Source of the DNA: Thermoleophilaceae bacterium
GTDB taxonomy: Bacteria; Actinomycetota; Thermoleophilia; Solirubrobacterales; Thermoleophilaceae
Length of the DNA stretch: 59,083 nucleotides
Direction of reading: 5' to 3'
NCBI GenBank assembly: GCA_036378175.1
Contig: DASUWY010000050.1
Location: 1-59,083, forward strand
The notes beneath the pieces were generated by a model. The model saw only the letters and a list, made by a program, of their open reading frames with translations. It was not told where the DNA came from and ran no database searches. A program made the position numbers and the translations under genes. The first letter of the stretch is position 1; each line of letters begins with the position of its first letter. Positions 35,146 through 43,758 of the stretch are shown one piece after another.

Positions 35146-36255
35146 CTAGCCCTTGCCGACGCTCAACAGGTATTTCACCAGAGCGTCGAGCTGTTGTGGG
35201 CTGAGCTGTTGTCCGAATGTTGACGGCATGACACCCTTGGGGAAGCCGGGCACAGTGAATTTGCCGGGGTTCGCGATCGATTCGCTCACGTATTGCTGCG
35301 GCGTCTCGCCCAGCTGCTTGCCGAACTTGGCGGCGCTGGCGGCGAGATTGTTGAGGTTGGGCCCGACGGTGCCATTGCCGCCGGCCGCGGCGAGCGTGTG
35401 GCAGCCGCCGCAGCCGTTGGCGGTGAAGAGCTGCTTGCCCTGAGCGGCCACGGCGCCGCCGCCACCGGCGCCACCTCCTGCTGCGCCACCGCCCGCGGTG
35501 GCCGGGGGAGAGACCTGCTGCTTGAGCCAGGTGGCGAACTGCGGCCCGTTCAGCACGTGCACCGGCGAGCGCATCGTGGAGTGGCCGAGTCCGCAGAGCT
35601 CGGCGCAGACCACCGCGTAGGTGCCATCGCGGTTCGGTGTGAGCCGCATGTGGGTGTTGATGCCGGGCACCGCGTCCTGCTTGAGCCTGAACTCCGGGAC
35701 CCAGAAGGAGTGGATCACGTCCTTCGTGCAGATGCGGAAGTACACGGGCTGGTCCTTCTGGAGCACGAGCTCGTTGGTGGTGACCTGGTTGGGCCCGCTG
35801 GCGCCGCAGGGCCCCGGATCCGCCGTGGCGCCGTTCTTCGCGTACTGGAAGTGCCAGGTGAACTGCTGGCCCACCACGTTGATCATGCGCTCGTTCGGCT
35901 TCTTCGCCTCCACGTTGTTGAGCACCACCCAGCCGTAGATGGCGAGCGCGGTGACCATCAGGAACGGGATCGTGACCCAGATGACCTCGAGCCGGGTGTT
36001 GCCGTGGATCGGCGCACCGTCGCTCATGTCGCCCGGGCGCGCGCGGAACTTGACGACGGAGTAGATCGCCACCGTCATCACCAGCACGAAGATCGGCACG
36101 GAGCAGATCAGCAGGACGTCGTAGAGCGTGTCGATCGGGTGCGCCGCGGTGTCCGCGGACTTGGGGAACCAATGGATGTTGAGCACGATCGCGATGCCGA
36201 TCAGCGAGGCCACGACCCCGATGGTCAGCATCTGCGCGATTGGGTGCTTACGCAC
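35146..36255 (-). CDS. ctaC: Cytochrome c oxidase subunit II with fused cytochrome c domain (caa3 type)
   Basis: A 369-aa subunit II. Two N-terminal membrane helices are followed by the CuA cupredoxin domain, with the upstream His in KDVIHSFWVPEF and the cluster CAELCGLGHSTM. After a Gly/Ala-rich linker comes a C-terminal cytochrome c with heme motif CGGCHTL and a Met ligand in KGVMPSTF. This makes the enzyme a caa3 oxidase able to accept electrons directly from a carrier such as the cytochrome c-cupredoxin protein. The GTG start at 36255 has a strong GAGGAGG upstream. It is the first gene of the minus-strand operon. Confidence 0.96.
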   Translation of the reverse strand: MRKHPIAQMLTIGVVASLIGIAIVLNIHWFPKSADTAAHPIDTLYDVLLICSVPIFVLVMTVAIYSVVKFRARPGDMSDGAPIHGNTRLEVIWVTIPFLMVTALAIYGWVVLNNVEAKKPNERMINVVGQQFTWHFQYAKNGATADPGPCGASGPNQVTTNELVLQKDQPVYFRICTKDVIHSFWVPEFRLKQDAVPGINTHMRLTPNRDGTYAVVCAELCGLGHSTMRSPVHVLNGPQFATWLKQQVSPPATAGGGAAGGGAGGGGAVAAQGKQLFTANGCGGCHTLAAAGGNGTVGPNLNNLAASAAKFGKQLGETPQQYVSESIANPGKFTVPGFPKGVMPSTFGQQLSPQQLDALVKYLLSVGKG

Positions 36256-36353
36256 CGTTCGTCCTCCTCAGGCCCCTCATCGGCGCGCGAGTTTACCCGC
36301 CGCCTCACATGAATGGCCGCGAACCCCTCGGAGGGGTGAGCAGGAAGGCCCGA

Positions 36354-36719
36354 TCAGTGGCCTGGACCGTTGCCGTTCGAGCGCCTGAAGCTCGACGGCG
36401 GTGCCCCGTGGTGGCGCCTGAACGTCTTGGCGAATTGAGCGGGCTGCCGGTAGCCGACGCTGTGCGCCACCTGACGCACAGGCATCGCTCCGGTCTGGAG
36501 CAACTCGAGTGCGTGCCGCATCCTCACGCGTGCCAGGTAGGTGCGGAAGCTCGTTCCGCCAACCTCGGCGAACGCGCGCTGGAGCTGACGCCTCGACGTC
36601 GCGATCTCCGCCGCCACGGTGTTCAGGTCGATCTGTCGCGGGTAGTCCCGCTCGATGATCGCCACGGCCTCTTGAAAGAGGGCTTCTCTGCGTTCAACTG
36701 TGGATTCTCTGCGAGCCAT
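36354..36719 (-). CDS. AraC-family regulator consisting of the DNA-binding domain only
   Basis: A 121-aa protein formed almost entirely by the double helix-turn-helix of AraC/XylS regulators: IDLNTVAAEIATSRRQLQRAFAEV, then RVRMRHALELLQTG and VRQVAHSVGYRQPAQFAKTFRRHHG. No ligand-binding domain is present, as in SoxS/MarA-type proteins. It is divergent from the CBS-domain gene. The 98-base gap before ctaC contains a small hairpin (CCCCT-CGG-AGGGG, 36326-36338) that may end this transcript. Confidence 0.85.
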   Translation of the reverse strand: MARRESTVERREALFQEAVAIIERDYPRQIDLNTVAAEIATSRRQLQRAFAEVGGTSFRTYLARVRMRHALELLQTGAMPVRQVAHSVGYRQPAQFAKTFRRHHGAPPSSFRRSNGNGPGH

Positions 36720-36897
36720 CTACTCCAACAACGCACCTGGCGCAAAAACGTTGGCCCGATTACCTGAGAAACCTTTGATGCGGCCTCCCGCTCACTGGGT
36801 ATTGGCGGGGGAGGCAGCAGCCAAAGTTGCGGCTTGTTTAAGCTTGAGCCAATCGACACAAGACGTCAACGCGGTCATGCGTGGAAAGGGAGGGGGC

Positions 36898-37311
36898 ATG
36901 CAGGTCAGTGACGGGATGAGCTCGGAGGTGCTCACGATCGGGCTGGAACACAGCCTTCGGGACGCGGCACGGGCTATGACCGAGCGGAAGGTGGGCGCTG
37001 CCGTGGTCATGGATCCAGACCAGCCGGGACCCGGGATCATCACCGAGCGCGACCTGCTCGAGTCGATCGGCGCCGGCCAGAGCATGGACCAGGAGAAGGT
37101 GGCCGACCACCTCTCCACGAACCTCACCTTCGCCGCGAGCGACTGGTCGCTGGAGCGCGCGGCCGAGGCGATGGTGCGCGGCGGCTTCCGTCACCTGGTG
37201 GTGATGGATGGCCCGGAGATCGTGGGGATCCTGTCGATGCGGGACATAGTTCGCTGCTGGACGAGCGACGGGGCAAGCTGTGATGTTCCTGAGGGTGCTA
37301 ACGCCGCCTGA
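36898..37311 (+). CDS. CBS-domain pair protein
   Basis: A 137-aa protein made of two CBS motifs forming one Bateman module: VSDGMSSEVLTIGLEHSLRDAARAM, KVGAAVVMDPDQPGPGIITERDLLE, then LSTNLTFAASDWSLERAAEAMV and FRHLVVMDGPEIVGILSMRDIVR. Such modules bind adenine nucleotides and regulate partners. I start it at ATG 36898, preceded by AAAGGGAGGGGG. The frame is open further upstream, but those codons run into the divergent AraC gene. Partner unknown. A G-rich repeat follows the stop. Confidence 0.85.
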   Translation: MQVSDGMSSEVLTIGLEHSLRDAARAMTERKVGAAVVMDPDQPGPGIITERDLLESIGAGQSMDQEKVADHLSTNLTFAASDWSLERAAEAMVRGGFRHLVVMDGPEIVGILSMRDIVRCWTSDGASCDVPEGANAA

Positions 37312-37319
37312 CCTTCAGC

Positions 37320-37349
37320 GGGTAGGGAGTAAGAGGTAGGGGTGGGGAG
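37320..37349 (+). repeat. G-rich heptamer array after the CBS-gene stop
   Basis: From 37322 the sequence runs GTAGGGA, GTAAGAG, GTAGGGG, TGGGGAG in tandem, nine bases after the stop. G tracts at 37320, 37325, 37339, 37344 and 37354 satisfy a loose G-quadruplex pattern on the sense strand. Confidence 0.6.
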
Positions 37350-37388
37350 TGCTGGGGTCCGGCGCGGGGCTCGTTTACCGCACACGCC

Positions 37389-37461
37389 GCCCTTCATTGC
37401 TCTAGATCCCTTTGTGAACCTCGGCGGCGGCGGCAGCCCGGCGGAAAAGAGCAATAAGGGC
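37389..37461. repeat. Inner inverted repeat of the 37320-37523 convergent element
   Basis: GCCCTTCATTGCTCT (37389-37403) and AGAGCAATAAGGGC (37448-37461) are inverse complements apart from one extra C, spaced by 44 bases. They lie between two oppositely oriented G-rich heptamer arrays, giving the 215-base convergent gap a nested palindromic plan. No coding potential is apparent. Confidence 0.6.
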
Positions 37462-37494
37462 AGCGTCCATGGCGGCCCATCGGGAGCAAGGACT

Positions 37495-37523
37495 CCCTAC
37501 GCCCTACTCCCTACCCCCTACCC
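37495..37523 (-). repeat. Four-unit G-rich heptamer array after the ctaF-like stop
   Basis: The plus strand reads CCCTACG, CCCTACT, CCCTACC, CCCTACC, CCC. On the minus strand five G tracts of three or more are separated by 2-4 bases, a textbook G-quadruplex motif. It begins three bases after the TAG of the gene at 37527-37769. Confidence 0.75.
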
Positions 37524-37526
37524 GTT

Positions 37527-37769
37527 CTAGTGATCGAGCGGTAGGTCGGAAATGTCCTGCCGCGCTTCCACGATCCACCGGATGATGCTGTAGAGCGCGA
37601 TCACCACGCCGATTGCGCAGAGGACCCACGACAGCAGGATGCCCACCAGCGCGATCGTGAGTCCGAAGGCCGTCCAGACGGGCAGATAGCTCGGGCCGGG
37701 GAGATGAATCTCCTCGCTAGGCGGCGTGAGCTCCTCGTCGGTTTGCGGCGGGATCGGCTCGGTGGTCAT
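37527..37769 (-). CDS. Cytochrome c oxidase subunit IV-like small membrane protein
   Basis: An 80-aa protein with an acidic Pro-rich head (PPQTDEELTPPSEEIHLPGP), two closely spaced membrane helices (SYLPVWTAFGLTIALVGILL and VLCAIGVVIALYSIIRWIV) and a short acidic tail. This plan, including the HLPGPSYLPV entry into helix 1, is like the small actinobacterial oxidase subunit IV (CtaF type) proteins. Assignment is moderate. ATG 37769 overlaps the stop of the 34-codon gene upstream (TGATG). It lies 1.3 kb from ctaC of the caa3 operon. Confidence 0.6.
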   Translation of the reverse strand: MTTEPIPPQTDEELTPPSEEIHLPGPSYLPVWTAFGLTIALVGILLSWVLCAIGVVIALYSIIRWIVEARQDISDLPLDH

Positions 37770-37873
37770 CAGTAGAGATACGCCGCCAGGAAGGAGAGCG
37801 CGAAGATGATCAGCGAGATCGCTCCCGCGATCAATGCGGTGCGGACGTTTCTCAGCGCCAGGCGACGGTCCAT
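37769..37873 (-). CDS. 34-residue membrane peptide co-translated with the subunit IV-like gene
   Basis: ATG 37873 opens 34 codons: a basic head MDRRLALRNVRT and one membrane helix ALIAGAISLIIFALSFLAAY. A Shine-Dalgarno AAGGTG lies five bases upstream. Its TGA overlaps the ATG of the subunit IV-like gene. This strict coupling and the membrane nature suggest a tiny oxidase-associated peptide. No known family is recognised. Confidence 0.6.
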   Translation of the reverse strand: MDRRLALRNVRTALIAGAISLIIFALSFLAAYLY

Positions 37874-37918
37874 GCAGGCACCTTTGTAACAGATCGGGAC
37901 GCTGGCGGGACTCGCCGG

Positions 37919-37942
37919 GCTTGTATGTTCTGGACCGGGTAT
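37919..37942 (+). promoter_or_regulatory. Candidate SigB/SigF-type promoter of the ROK kinase gene
   Basis: GCTT (37919-37922), 14 bases, then GGGTAT (37937-37942). The -10 matches the SigB/SigF consensus exactly and the -35 matches three of four bases. The GTG start follows 17 bases later. Confidence 0.35.
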
Positions 37943-37959
37943 CGCCACCCGGACTGAAT

Positions 37960-38964
37960 GTGAGCGAGATTTCCGAGCTCAGCGTCGGCGTTGACGTCGG
38001 CGGCACCAAGATCGCTGCCGCCGTCATATCGGGCACCTCGCTGATCGAGAGGTACGAGCGCCCGACGGTGCTCGACCCCAACATGATCGTCGGCGAGATC
38101 GAGGCCGCGGCGCGGGCGGTGATCGATGCGGCGCCCGCGCGGGTGAGCGCGGTGGGGGTGGGCGTGCCATCACAGGTGCGCTTCGCCACCGGGCGCGTGA
38201 TGGCGAGCGTGAACATCCCGCTGCAGGGCGTGGAGCTCCGTCAGGAGCTGGGCCGGCGGCTCGGCCTGCCCGTGTTCGTGGACAACGACGGCAACTGTGC
38301 CGCCCTGGCCGAGGCGTTCCTTGCCGACGGCGGTCCGGCCCGGCATCTCGTGATGTACACGATGGGTACCGGCGTGGGGGGCGGCGTGGTTATCGACGGC
38401 CGCGTGTTCCGCGGCGCCACCGGCCTGGGGGCGGAGCTCGGCCACGTGGTGGTCCAGGCTGACGGCCCTGAGTGTCCGGGCAACTGCCCGAACCGCGGCT
38501 GCATGGAGGCTCTCTGCAGCGGGCTCGCGCTCGAGCGCGACGCCACGCGACTCGGGCGAGAGCGGCCGGATTCAGCGCTCGGGAAGATCGTGGCGGCGGA
38601 GGGCCGCGTGAGCGGGCGCGACACGGTGGTGGCGGCGCGCGCAGGCGATGCGGACGCTCTCCGGCTGGTCGAGCAGATCGGCACCTGGCTGGGCGTGGGC
38701 ATCGCGAACGCGATCAACGCCTTCGAGCCCGAATGGGTCGTGATCGGTGGCGGGCTGTCCGCCGCCTCGGACCTCTTCTTCGATCGCGCGGTGGAGGAGG
38801 CGAGCTCGCGCGCGCTGCCCGAATCGCTGGCCAACGTGCGGATCGCTATTGCGCGTGGAGGTCCCGCTGCGGGGGTAATCGGAGCGGGGCTCTTGGCCTC
38901 ACAGGAGTACGCACGGGCAACCCGGGATACTCAAACGGAAACTGCTAGCGAGGGAGTCCTATGA
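37960..38964 (+). CDS. ROK-family sugar kinase (glucokinase-like)
   Basis: A 334-aa ROK kinase. The ATP phosphate motif is [13 protein letters not shown]. The sugar-binding region includes [13 protein letters not shown] (catalytic Asp) and [11 protein letters not shown]. The zinc motif [14 protein letters not shown] is complete. Heading a pentose-phosphate operon, it most likely phosphorylates glucose to glucose-6-phosphate, the substrate of Zwf encoded downstream. GTG 37960 is chosen because the N-terminus then starts just before the phosphate-binding strand. The stop overlaps tkt by four bases. Confidence 0.88.
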   Translation: MSEISELSVGVDVGGTKIAAAVISGTSLIERYERPTVLDPNMIVGEIEAAARAVIDAAPARVSAVGVGVPSQVRFATGRVMASVNIPLQGVELRQELGRRLGLPVFVDNDGNCAALAEAFLADGGPARHLVMYTMGTGVGGGVVIDGRVFRGATGLGAELGHVVVQADGPECPGNCPNRGCMEALCSGLALERDATRLGRERPDSALGKIVAAEGRVSGRDTVVAARAGDADALRLVEQIGTWLGVGIANAINAFEPEWVVIGGGLSAASDLFFDRAVEEASSRALPESLANVRIAIARGGPAAGVIGAGLLASQEYARATRDTQTETASEGVL

Positions 38965-40991
38965 CGACAACCCCCACCGAGACGCGCGAGCTCGAAGAGC
39001 TGAGCGTCAACACGATCCGGACGCTGTCAATGGACGCCGTCCAGAAGGCGAATTCGGGCCATCCCGGCGCGCCGATGGCGCTCGCCCCCCTCGCGTACGT
39101 GCTCTACACGCGGGTGATGAAGCACAACCCCAAGAACCCCGAGTGGTTCGACCGCGACCGCTTCGTGCTTTCCGCCGGCCACGCCTCGATGCTGCTCTAC
39201 TCGATCCTGTACCTCACGGGCTACGGGCTCGAGCTCGAGGACCTGAAGAACTTCCGCCAGCTCGGCTCGAGGACGCCGGGCCACCCTGAGCGCCACGAGG
39301 CGCCGGGCGTTGAGATCACCACCGGTCCGCTCGGTCAGGGCCTGGGCAACGCAGTCGGCTTTGCGCTCGCGGAGCGCATGCTCGCCGCTCGCTTCAACCG
39401 CGACGGCCACGACATCATCGATCACCACACGTTCTGCATCGCGAGCGACGGGGACATGATGGAGGGCGTGGCGTCCGAGGCCTCGTCGCTCGCCGGGCAT
39501 CTCGGGCTGGGCCGCCTGACCGTCTTCTACGACAACAACCACATCTCGCTCGACGGCCCCACCTCGCTCTCGTTCAGCGAGGACGTGGGCGCCCGCTACG
39601 AGGCGTACGGCTGGCATGTGCAGGACCTGGGCGAGGACGTCTCGATCGACCGCCTCGACGCCGCCGCCCGGGCGGCGATGGAGGTGGAGGACCGGCCGTC
39701 GCTCGTGATCCTTCGCACTCACATCGGCATCGGCAGCCCGAACAAGCAGGACTCGAAGGCGGCGCACGGCAGCCCGCTCGGCGAGGAGGAGGTCGAGCTC
39801 ACGAAGAAGGCCTACGGGTGGCCCACGCTCGAGCCCTTCTACGTGCCGGATGACGTGCTCGCGCACTTCCGCCAGGCGGTGGATCGCGGAGCGGAGCTCG
39901 AGGACGAATGGAACGAGCGTGCTCAGGCGTACCGGTCGGAGCACGGCGACCTCTGGAGCCGGCTCAAGCTGATCATGGACGGCGAGGTTCCGGACGGCTG
40001 GGACGCGGACATGCCGCGGCTCGATCCGTCGGACGGCGCCGTGGCCACGCGCAAGGCGGGGCAGCAGGCGCTCGACTGGACCGCCTCGAAGATCCCGCAC
40101 GTGCTCGGCGGCGCGGCGGACCTCTCGTCCTCCACGCTCACGACGATCACGGACGGCGGCGAGGTGTCGCGCGACGACTACTCGGCGCGCAACATCTACT
40201 TCGGCGTGCGCGAGCACGGCATGGGCGCGGTGGTGAACGGCCTCGTGGCGCACGGCTTCCGCGCCCTCGGCGCGACCTTCCTGCAGTTCTCCGACTACAT
40301 GAAGAACCCGATCAGGCTGGCGGCGCTGATGAAGCTGCCGTCGCTCTTCGTGTACACGCACGACTCGATCGGGCTGGGCGAGGACGGGCCGACGCACCAG
40401 CCGGTGGAGCACCTGGCCGGCCTGCGCGCGATCCCCAACCTGTACGTGATCCGGCCGGCGGACGCGAACGAGACGATGCTGGCCTGGCGCTTCGCCATGT
40501 GGCAGCTCACCTCGCCGGTGGCGATCGTCGAGACGCGGCAGGGCCTCCCGATCCTCGATCCGGACAAGGTGCCGATCGACGCCGTGGAGCGCGGGGCCTA
40601 CGTGCTTTCCGATCCGCCCGGCGGCGAGGAGCCGGACGTGCAGCTGATCGCCTCCGGCTCCGAGGTGAAGCTCTGCCTCGACGCGCAGGAGCTGCTTCAG
40701 GGCGAGGGCATCGCCGCGCGCGTGATCAGCGTGCCGTGCGCCGAGCGCTTCTTCGAGCAGGACGAGGGCTATCGGGACGAGGTGCTGCTGCCGGGCGTGC
40801 GCGCGCGCGTGGCGGTGGAGGCGGCGTCCAAGCTCGGCTGGGAACGCTTCGCCGGCGATCTTGGCTCGATCGTGGGCATGGACACCTTCGGCGCGTCCGC
40901 CCCGGACAAGGCCCTCTTCGAGCACTTCGGCTTCACCCCCCAGCGGGTGGCGGGGGAGGCGCGTGCCTCGCTCGAGCGAGCCCGACGGTGA
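38961..40991 (+). CDS. tkt: Transketolase
   Basis: Thiamine-diphosphate enzyme of the non-oxidative pentose-phosphate pathway, 676 aa. Visible motifs: [51 protein letters not shown], the cofactor motif [15 protein letters not shown] and DNNHISLDG, then [15 protein letters not shown] and [20 protein letters not shown] with the catalytic His and Glu. The ATG overlaps the ROK kinase stop (ATGA), preceded by GAGGGAG. It starts the tkt-tal/pgi-gnd-zwf-opcA-pgl series. Confidence 0.97.
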   Translation: MTTTPTETRELEELSVNTIRTLSMDAVQKANSGHPGAPMALAPLAYVLYTRVMKHNPKNPEWFDRDRFVLSAGHASMLLYSILYLTGYGLELEDLKNFRQLGSRTPGHPERHEAPGVEITTGPLGQGLGNAVGFALAERMLAARFNRDGHDIIDHHTFCIASDGDMMEGVASEASSLAGHLGLGRLTVFYDNNHISLDGPTSLSFSEDVGARYEAYGWHVQDLGEDVSIDRLDAAARAAMEVEDRPSLVILRTHIGIGSPNKQDSKAAHGSPLGEEEVELTKKAYGWPTLEPFYVPDDVLAHFRQAVDRGAELEDEWNERAQAYRSEHGDLWSRLKLIMDGEVPDGWDADMPRLDPSDGAVATRKAGQQALDWTASKIPHVLGGAADLSSSTLTTITDGGEVSRDDYSARNIYFGVREHGMGAVVNGLVAHGFRALGATFLQFSDYMKNPIRLAALMKLPSLFVYTHDSIGLGEDGPTHQPVEHLAGLRAIPNLYVIRPADANETMLAWRFAMWQLTSPVAIVETRQGLPILDPDKVPIDAVERGAYVLSDPPGGEEPDVQLIASGSEVKLCLDAQELLQGEGIAARVISVPCAERFFEQDEGYRDEVLLPGVRARVAVEAASKLGWERFAGDLGSIVGMDTFGASAPDKALFEHFGFTPQRVAGEARASLERARR

Positions 40992-41004
40992 GAGGAGCTT
41001 TCAG

Positions 41005-43758
41005 ATGAGCGTCATGCAGGGAGTGAACGAGCGGCTGGCTGCGCTCACGGAGGCGGGCGTGAGCATCTGGCTCGACCAGATCCGCCGCAGCCTGATCGAC
41101 AGCGGCGAGCTGGAGCGGATGGTGCGCGAGGAGTCGCTGCGCGGCGTGACCGCCAATCCGTCGATCTTCGAGAAGGCGATCCTCGGCAGCCCGGACTACG
41201 ACGAGGAGCTCGCGAAGCTCGCCAAGCAGAACCTCGAGGCTCGCGAGATCTACCGCAGGCTCGCGGTGGAGGACGTGTCGCTCGCCGCGGACGTGCTGCG
41301 CCCGGTGTGGGACGCCACGGGCGGCGTTGACGGCTACGTGTCGCTGGAAGTGGCGCCGCGGCTGGCGCACGACACCGAGGGCACGCTCGAGCAGGCGCGC
41401 CAGTACTGGGAGCTGATCGGCCGGCCCAACGCGATGATCAAGATCCCGGGCACCGAGGCGGGCGTCCCGGCGATCGAGCAGGCGATCTACGAGGGCATCA
41501 ACATCAACGTCACGCTGCTCTTCGCCGTGGAGATGTACGAGAGGTCGGCGGAGGCCTACATCCGCGGGCTCGAGCGGCGCGCGGAGGAGGGCCGCACGAT
41601 CGAGGACATGCACTCGGTGGCGAGCTTCTTCGTCTCACGGGTGGACACCGAGGCGGACAAGCGGCTCGAGCAGCTCGGCAACACCGAGCTGCAGGGCACA
41701 GCGGCCCTCGCGAACGCGCGCGCCGCGTACATCCGCTTCAAGGACATCTTCTACGGCGAGCGCTTCGCCGCCCTGCGTGAGGCCGGCGCGCACGTGCAGC
41801 GGCCGCTGTGGGCGTCCACGGGCACGAAGAACCCGCGCTACTCGGACACGATGTACGTGGACGGCCTCGTGGCGCCTGACACGGTGAACACGATGCCGAT
41901 GCCCACGCTCCTCGCGTTCGCTGAGCGGGGCGAGGTGAGCGGCGCCACCGCCGACGCGGATCCGGCGGAGGTGGAGCGGCAGCTGAAGGCGCTCGCCGAC
42001 GCGGGCGTCGACATGGCAGACGTGACGGACAAGCTGCTGAGGGATGGCGTGGACCAGTTCTCGGTTGCCATGAAGAAGCTGCTCGGCGGCATCGAGCAGC
42101 GGCGCCAGGCGGTGGTCACCGGACGCCCGGACACCATGGTGGCGAGCATCCCGCGCGACCTCGAGAACGCTGTGGCGGAGCGCGTGAAGCGCGCCGCGGG
42201 CGAGGACGTGGCTCAGCGCATCTGGCGCCGGGACGAGAGCCTCTGGGGCGGCCCGGGCGTGCCGGAGATCGGCAACCGGCTGGGCTGGCTCACCGTGAGC
42301 GACTCGCTGCTCGAAGAGGCGGACGACCTCCTGTCGTTCGCGCAGGGCCTCGCCGCGGACGGGTATCGAGACGCCGTCCTGCTCGGCATGGGCGGCTCGA
42401 GCCTCGCGCCGGAGGTGCTCCGGCAGAGCTTCGGGCAAGCGAGCGGCGCGCTCACGCTGCACGTGCTCGACACAACCGACGCCGCCGCGATCCTCGACAT
42501 CGAGGCGAGGATCGACCTCGAGAAGACGATCTTCATCGTGTCCACGAAGTCGGGCGGAACGATCGAGACGCTCTCGCTCGCAAAGTACTTCGAGAACCGC
42601 CTCGGCGGGGAGGCCGGCGAGCAGTTCATCGCGATCACCGACCCTGGGAGCTCGCTCGTGGAGCTGGCCGAGCAGCATGGCTGGCGGCGCGTGTTCCTGG
42701 CGGACCCGGACATCGGCGGGCGCTACTCGGCCCTCTCCCATTTCGGGATGGTGCCGGCGGCGCTCGCGGGCATTGACATCCGGGCGATCCTCGAACGGGC
42801 GCAGGTGGCCGAGCAGCGCTGCCAGCCACACGAGCAGAGCGTGGACAACTCCGGCCTGTGGCTCGGGCTGCTGGTGGGCGAGCTTTCGCTGCACGGGCGC
42901 GACAAGCTCACCTTCGTGGTGGACGAGCCGATCTCGAGCTTCGGCCTCTGGGCCGAGCAGCTCGTGGCCGAGTCGCTGGGCAAGCACGGCAAGGGCATCC
43001 TGCCGGTGGCGGGCGAGCCGCTCGGCCCACCGGACTCCTACGGCGAGGACCGCGTGTTCCTGCACCTGCGCAACGAGTCGAATGCGGACGGCGAACGTGA
43101 CGCCGCGCTACAGGCACTCCGGGAGGCGGGCCATCCGACCGTGGTGGTGAACGTGGAGAGCGCGGACGACCTCGGCAGCCTCTTCTTCTTCGCCGAGTTC
43201 GCCACCGCGGTGGCCGGCTGGGTGCTCGAGATCAACCCCTTCGATCAGCCCAACGTGCAGGAGGCGAAGGACAACACCGGCAAGGTGCTCGACGAGTATG
43301 CAAAGGCGGGGCGGCTGCCCGAAGCGGAGGACGCGGACGACGCTGCTCTGCGCGGGCTGGTCGGGACGCTCGAGCCTGGCAAGTTCTTCGCGATCATGGG
43401 CTACCTCGAGCCATCCGAGGAGTTCGACTCCGCGATTGCCGACCTGCGCGTGGCCGTGCGCGACGCGAAGCACGTGGCCACGACGTTCGGCTACGGGCCG
43501 AGGTTCCTCCACTCCACAGGGCAGCTGCACAAGGGCGGGCCGCCCAACGGGGTCTTCCTCCAGCTCATCCACGACGACGCGGATGACGCGGAGGTTCCGG
43601 GCGCCGGCTACAGCTTCAACACGCTGAAGAACGCGCAGGCGATCGGTGACCTGAACACGCTGCGCGAGCACGGCCTGCCCGTGGAGCGGGTGCGGCTCGA
43701 TGGCGACCGGGTGCAGGCGCTGCGACAGCTGGCGGCGAAGATCCAGGAGATGCTCTGA
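41005..43758 (+). CDS. Bifunctional transaldolase / glucose-6-phosphate isomerase
   Basis: A 917-aa natural fusion. The transaldolase half (1 to about 365) carries the Schiff-base Lys146 in NAMIKIPGT, with GVTANPSIFEKAI at the front. The isomerase half (about 380-917) has VLLGMGGSSLAPEVL, FIVSTKSGGTIETLSLAKYF and a SIS-like fold. Such fusions are known in several bacterial groups. The enzyme links sedoheptulose-7-phosphate rearrangement with the fructose-6-phosphate/glucose-6-phosphate equilibrium, so carbon can cycle back to Zwf. ATG 41005 (MSVMQGVNERL) has GAGAGGAGC upstream. Earlier in-frame codons lie in tkt. It overlaps gnd by one base. Confidence 0.94.
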   Translation: MSVMQGVNERLAALTEAGVSIWLDQIRRSLIDSGELERMVREESLRGVTANPSIFEKAILGSPDYDEELAKLAKQNLEAREIYRRLAVEDVSLAADVLRPVWDATGGVDGYVSLEVAPRLAHDTEGTLEQARQYWELIGRPNAMIKIPGTEAGVPAIEQAIYEGININVTLLFAVEMYERSAEAYIRGLERRAEEGRTIEDMHSVASFFVSRVDTEADKRLEQLGNTELQGTAALANARAAYIRFKDIFYGERFAALREAGAHVQRPLWASTGTKNPRYSDTMYVDGLVAPDTVNTMPMPTLLAFAERGEVSGATADADPAEVERQLKALADAGVDMADVTDKLLRDGVDQFSVAMKKLLGGIEQRRQAVVTGRPDTMVASIPRDLENAVAERVKRAAGEDVAQRIWRRDESLWGGPGVPEIGNRLGWLTVSDSLLEEADDLLSFAQGLAADGYRDAVLLGMGGSSLAPEVLRQSFGQASGALTLHVLDTTDAAAILDIEARIDLEKTIFIVSTKSGGTIETLSLAKYFENRLGGEAGEQFIAITDPGSSLVELAEQHGWRRVFLADPDIGGRYSALSHFGMVPAALAGIDIRAILERAQVAEQRCQPHEQSVDNSGLWLGLLVGELSLHGRDKLTFVVDEPISSFGLWAEQLVAESLGKHGKGILPVAGEPLGPPDSYGEDRVFLHLRNESNADGERDAALQALREAGHPTVVVNVESADDLGSLFFFAEFATAVAGWVLEINPFDQPNVQEAKDNTGKVLDEYAKAGRLPEAEDADDAALRGLVGTLEPGKFFAIMGYLEPSEEFDSAIADLRVAVRDAKHVATTFGYGPRFLHSTGQLHKGGPPNGVFLQLIHDDADDAEVPGAGYSFNTLKNAQAIGDLNTLREHGLPVERVRLDGDRVQALRQLAAKIQEML

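Noticed and set aside
36797-36802. GGGTAT resembling a SigB/SigF -10 box before the CBS gene
   Set aside because: No GTTT-like -35 at 14-16 bases, and the start codon is about 95 bases away.
36700-36897. N-terminal extension of the CBS protein
   Set aside because: It would overlap the divergent AraC gene and has no conserved sequence. ATG 36898 has a good purine-rich ribosome binding site.
37320-37523. CRISPR-like array
   Set aside because: Units are 7 bp in direct tandem with no spacers of uniform length, and no cas genes are near.
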